From contig NZ_PEHF01000001.1 of assembly GCF_015762685.1 (NCBI RefSeq), positions 62,001-126,000 of the forward strand: a DNA stretch of 64,000 nt, in the 5' to 3' direction. This stretch comes from Candidatus Symbiopectobacterium sp. 'North America' (GTDB taxonomy: Bacteria; Pseudomonadota; Gammaproteobacteria; Enterobacterales; Enterobacteriaceae). The notes under the pieces were generated by a model, which saw only the letters and a list, made by a program, of their open reading frames with translations, was not told where the DNA came from and did not search any database. Shown one piece after another: positions 61,292-64,000 of the stretch (the stretch's first letter is position 1; every line of letters starts with the position of its first letter). Position numbers and translations under genes: made by a program.

Positions 61292-62737
61292 TTGAAGCGT
61301 TTAACATTAAATTATTTTTTCATCGGGGTTATTACGTTACTGCTGATGTTGGCGCTCTGGCCCAACATCCCCTGGCGCAGCGGCCAGGATACACAGCTTA
61401 ATTAGATCCTTTCTCGGGGCGAGCTGCGTATCAGTACGCTCAATTCGCCGCTGACCTATACCCTCAGTAACGGAACTCCCTCAGGGCTCGATTATGAACT
61501 GGCTAAACGATTCGCCGATTACCTTGGCGTGAAGCTGGTGGTATCGGCACCCCCAAATCTTGACACCTTGTTCTATGATCTAGACAACGATAATGCCGAT
61601 CTGCTTGCCGCCGGGCTGATCTACAACCATGAGCGATTGGATCGTTTTCGCCCTGGGCCAACCTACTATTCCGTCTCGCAGCAACTGGTTTACCGCATGG
61701 GTGCCACGCGCCCTAAAAATCTAGAGAAACTGAGTGGTCGGTTAGCGGTCACATCGGGCTCAGCCCATATCGCCACGTTACGCGATTTGAAAAACAATAA
61801 ATATCCAGCGTTAAGCTGGGAAACCACTTCAGACCTGAGCACGCAGGATTTGCTCAAACAGGTGGCGCAAGGCGCGTTGGATTACACGCTGGCAGATTCC
61901 GTCACCATCGGTTTGATGCAGCGCATTCACCCGCAGCTTTCCGTGGCATTCGATCTGAGCGACGAAGAACCGGTCACCTGGTATATGCGCCGTACCCAGG
62001 ACGACAGCCTGTACGCCGCCCTGTTGGACTTTTTCAGCCAAACTGTGGAAGACGGCACGTTGGCGCGCCTGGAATAGAAATACCTCGGCCATGTGGGCGA
62101 ATTTGATTATGTCGATACCCGCACCTTCCTAAGCGCCATCGATAACACCTTGCCCGATCTGCAACCGTTGTTTGCCAAATATGCCAGCGACATTGACTGG
62201 AAATTGCTGGCGGCTATTTCTTATCAGGAATCACACTGGAACCCATTGGCGACCTCACCGACCGGCGTGCGCGGGTTGATGATGCTGACGCGCAATACCG
62301 CAGAGAGCCTGAATGTGACCGACAGACTCGATCCGGAACAGAGCATTCGCGGTGGTGCACGCTATCTGGCGCACATGATGGAAAAAATGCCGGAAAGCAT
62401 CCCTGAAGATGAGAAGATTTGGTTTGCACTGGCCTCCTACAATATGGGCTATGCCCATCTGCTGGATGCGCGCAAACTGACGGAAAAATAGAAGGGTAAT
62501 CCCGATAGCTGGGCGGATGTGAAGGTTCGCCTGCCGATGCTCAGCCAGAAACTCTACTATACCCAGACCACCTACGGCTATGCACGCGGCCACGAAGCTT
62601 ACAACTACGTTGAAAATATCCGCCGCTATATGCTGAGTCTGGAAGGGTATCTGACCGAGAAAGCCAATAAAATTCAGCAACAGGAACTGTTAGCAAGCGC
62701 TTACCCTGCCGTACCGCCAGAAAAATTCGGCAAATAA
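61292..62737 (+). pseudogene. mltF: Lytic transglycosylase MltF with three in-frame amber codons
   Basis: Membrane-bound murein transglycosylase F. The frame from TTG 61292 ([28 protein letters not shown]) to TAA 62735 is 481 codons with no frameshift, but TAG occurs at 61403-61405 (before [11 protein letters not shown]), 62075-62077 (before [13 protein letters not shown], Glu in E. coli) and 62489-62491 (before [11 protein letters not shown]). Domains: membrane helix, ABC-binding-protein-like domain ([18 protein letters not shown]) and the SLT domain with the catalytic Glu in [14 protein letters not shown]. All three stops are amber. Family identity is certain; function is probably lost. Confidence 0.93.
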
Positions 62738-62741
62738 GGTA

Positions 62742-63275
<534 letters not shown>

Positions 63276-63356
63276 TTATTCATCACGCTTTTTTGGTCGC
63301 GCGCATTATACAGGGTGTGAAGAAAAAGCAGAGTGCTTATTGCCTTGCTGACACCA

Positions 63357-63968
63357 TTACTCCAACTGTTGCAACGTGCCTGCTCGCGTCACGCGCCAGC
63401 GGTGTTCGCAAAAAAACAGCAGCGGATTATCTTGCTTGCTGTCGCTATACCCGCTGTGCAATTGAAGTGGCACACCAAGCTGTTTTTCCATCTGTACCAC
63501 CTTCTCCCGCCTCAGACAGCGCAACGGCAACACCCAGCCGCCATAACAGCGAACCATCTGGCTGCCCATCAATTTGACGCTGGGCAGAAATGTGGAATCA
63601 TGGTAAACCTGCTCAACCAGACGCTGCGGCGAACCGGTTACCAACCACACTTGCGCATCTGAAGCGGCGAGATATTCGGTCAAGCGCTGCTGCACCAAGG
63701 GAAATAGCGTCACCCAGCGACGAAAGCGGGCCACAAACCCCTGCTCCAGCGCCTGTAAATGCGCTTCACGGCGACCAAAGGTGATGGCCCAAAGCAGAGC
63801 GCTCATTGGCCAGTGCGCAGCCCTGCCGCGCGCCAACAATACCAGCCCGGCCACCGGCAGAACCGGAATAACCAGCAGCAAATTTAACGGGAGGCGTTTT
63901 AGCAAGTAACGCAAAAAACAGCCAAACATGTCCTGACGATGTAGCGTACCGTCCAAATCAAAAAACAC
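63357..63968 (-). CDS. pgpC: Phosphatidylglycerophosphatase C (YfhB), 5' end unclear
   Basis: HAD-family phosphatase making phosphatidylglycerol from its phosphate. The catalytic motif FFDLDGTLHRQDMFGCFLRYLLKRLPLNLLL is at the N-terminus, then WLVTGSPQRLVEQVY, and the C-terminal SGYSDSKQDNPLLFFCEHRWRVT matches E. coli YfhB. The GTG at 63966-63968 starts exactly at this motif, while the family has about seven more residues. An in-frame TGA (63987-63989) lies 21 bases upstream, and the six codons between include no standard start. The true start, a frameshift or a lost start codon cannot be told within the 32 bases left. Confidence 0.85.
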   Translation of the reverse strand: MFFDLDGTLHRQDMFGCFLRYLLKRLPLNLLLVIPVLPVAGLVLLARGRAAHWPMSALLWAITFGRREAHLQALEQGFVARFRRWVTLFPLVQQRLTEYLAASDAQVWLVTGSPQRLVEQVYHDSTFLPSVKLMGSQMVRCYGGWVLPLRCLRREKVVQMEKQLGVPLQLHSGYSDSKQDNPLLFFCEHRWRVTRAGTLQQLE

Positions 63969-64000
63969 GATACGTGTCGGTGATGTTCACCCAAACCGTT

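Noticed and set aside
61292..62737. Genome-wide amber recoding as the explanation of TAG-rich interruptions
   Set aside because: Several intact genes (bamB, pepB, trmJ, the RpiR gene, the first iron-binding protein) use TAG as the normal end, so general readthrough would extend them. Decay is simpler; tRNA search would settle it.

Overview
The window looks like a piece of chromosome from a plant-associated enterobacterium of the Pectobacteriaceae (Dickeya, Brenneria, Lonsdalea or Pectobacterium type). Three things suggest this. The housekeeping backbone has Escherichia coli-like order: guaBA, xseA, der-bamB-yfgM-hisS-ispG-rodZ-pilW-rlmN-ndk, sseA/sseB, pepB, isc operon, trmJ, suhB, hcaT, glyA, hmp, glnB, glrR-qseG-glrK-glmY, purL, mltF, tadA, yfhB. 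The proteins are close to enterobacterial orthologues. A pectin acetylesterase and a pectin methylesterase of Dickeya PaeY/PemA type lie between hmp and glnB. No rRNA is present, so the species cannot be named.

Layout. 1-2.7 kb: a ydcF fragment, an AraC regulator, a DUF2000 protein and an AT-rich lysozyme-like gene. 2.8-18.9 kb: nucleotide, translation and envelope housekeeping genes, with a broken AEC permease and a broken pilW. 19.2-23.9 kb: an alpha-glucoside PTS / phospho-alpha-glucosidase pair and sseA, all broken, with an intact RpiR regulator. 24-33.8 kb: sseB, pepB, the full isc iron-sulfur operon, trmJ and suhB, all intact. 33.8-46.2 kb: an accessory block with a Fur-box iron ABC transporter, ZevAB-like metal genes, a truncated TPR protein fused to a hydrolase remnant, and an autotransporter. 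Almost all of it is broken; hcaT is intact. 46.5-52.4 kb: glyA, hmp, paeY (frameshifted), pemA (open, but the catalytic Arg is His). 52.4-64 kb: glnB, glrR-qseG-glrK, the GlmY sRNA, purL, mltF (three amber codons), tadA and part of yfhB.

The dominant theme is gene decay. I count about nine in-frame nonsense codons, about fourteen small indels (mostly 1-2 bases in short runs), one 14-bp tandem duplication and one deletion-fusion. All fall in dispensable transport, surface, sugar and plant-polymer genes. Roughly 36 kb of essential or central genes, including 3.9-kb purL, carry none. That contrast argues for real, fairly recent pseudogenisation (lifestyle change or population bottleneck) rather than random sequencing error, though raw-read confirmation is needed because several indels lie in homopolymers.

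Regulatory sites read from sequence fit the genes they precede: PurR-like boxes before guaB, glyA and purL, two IscR-type sites before iscR, an NsrR box before hmp, and Fur boxes before both iron-binding-protein genes. I saw no CRISPR array, tRNA, insertion sequence or clear novel multi-gene system.
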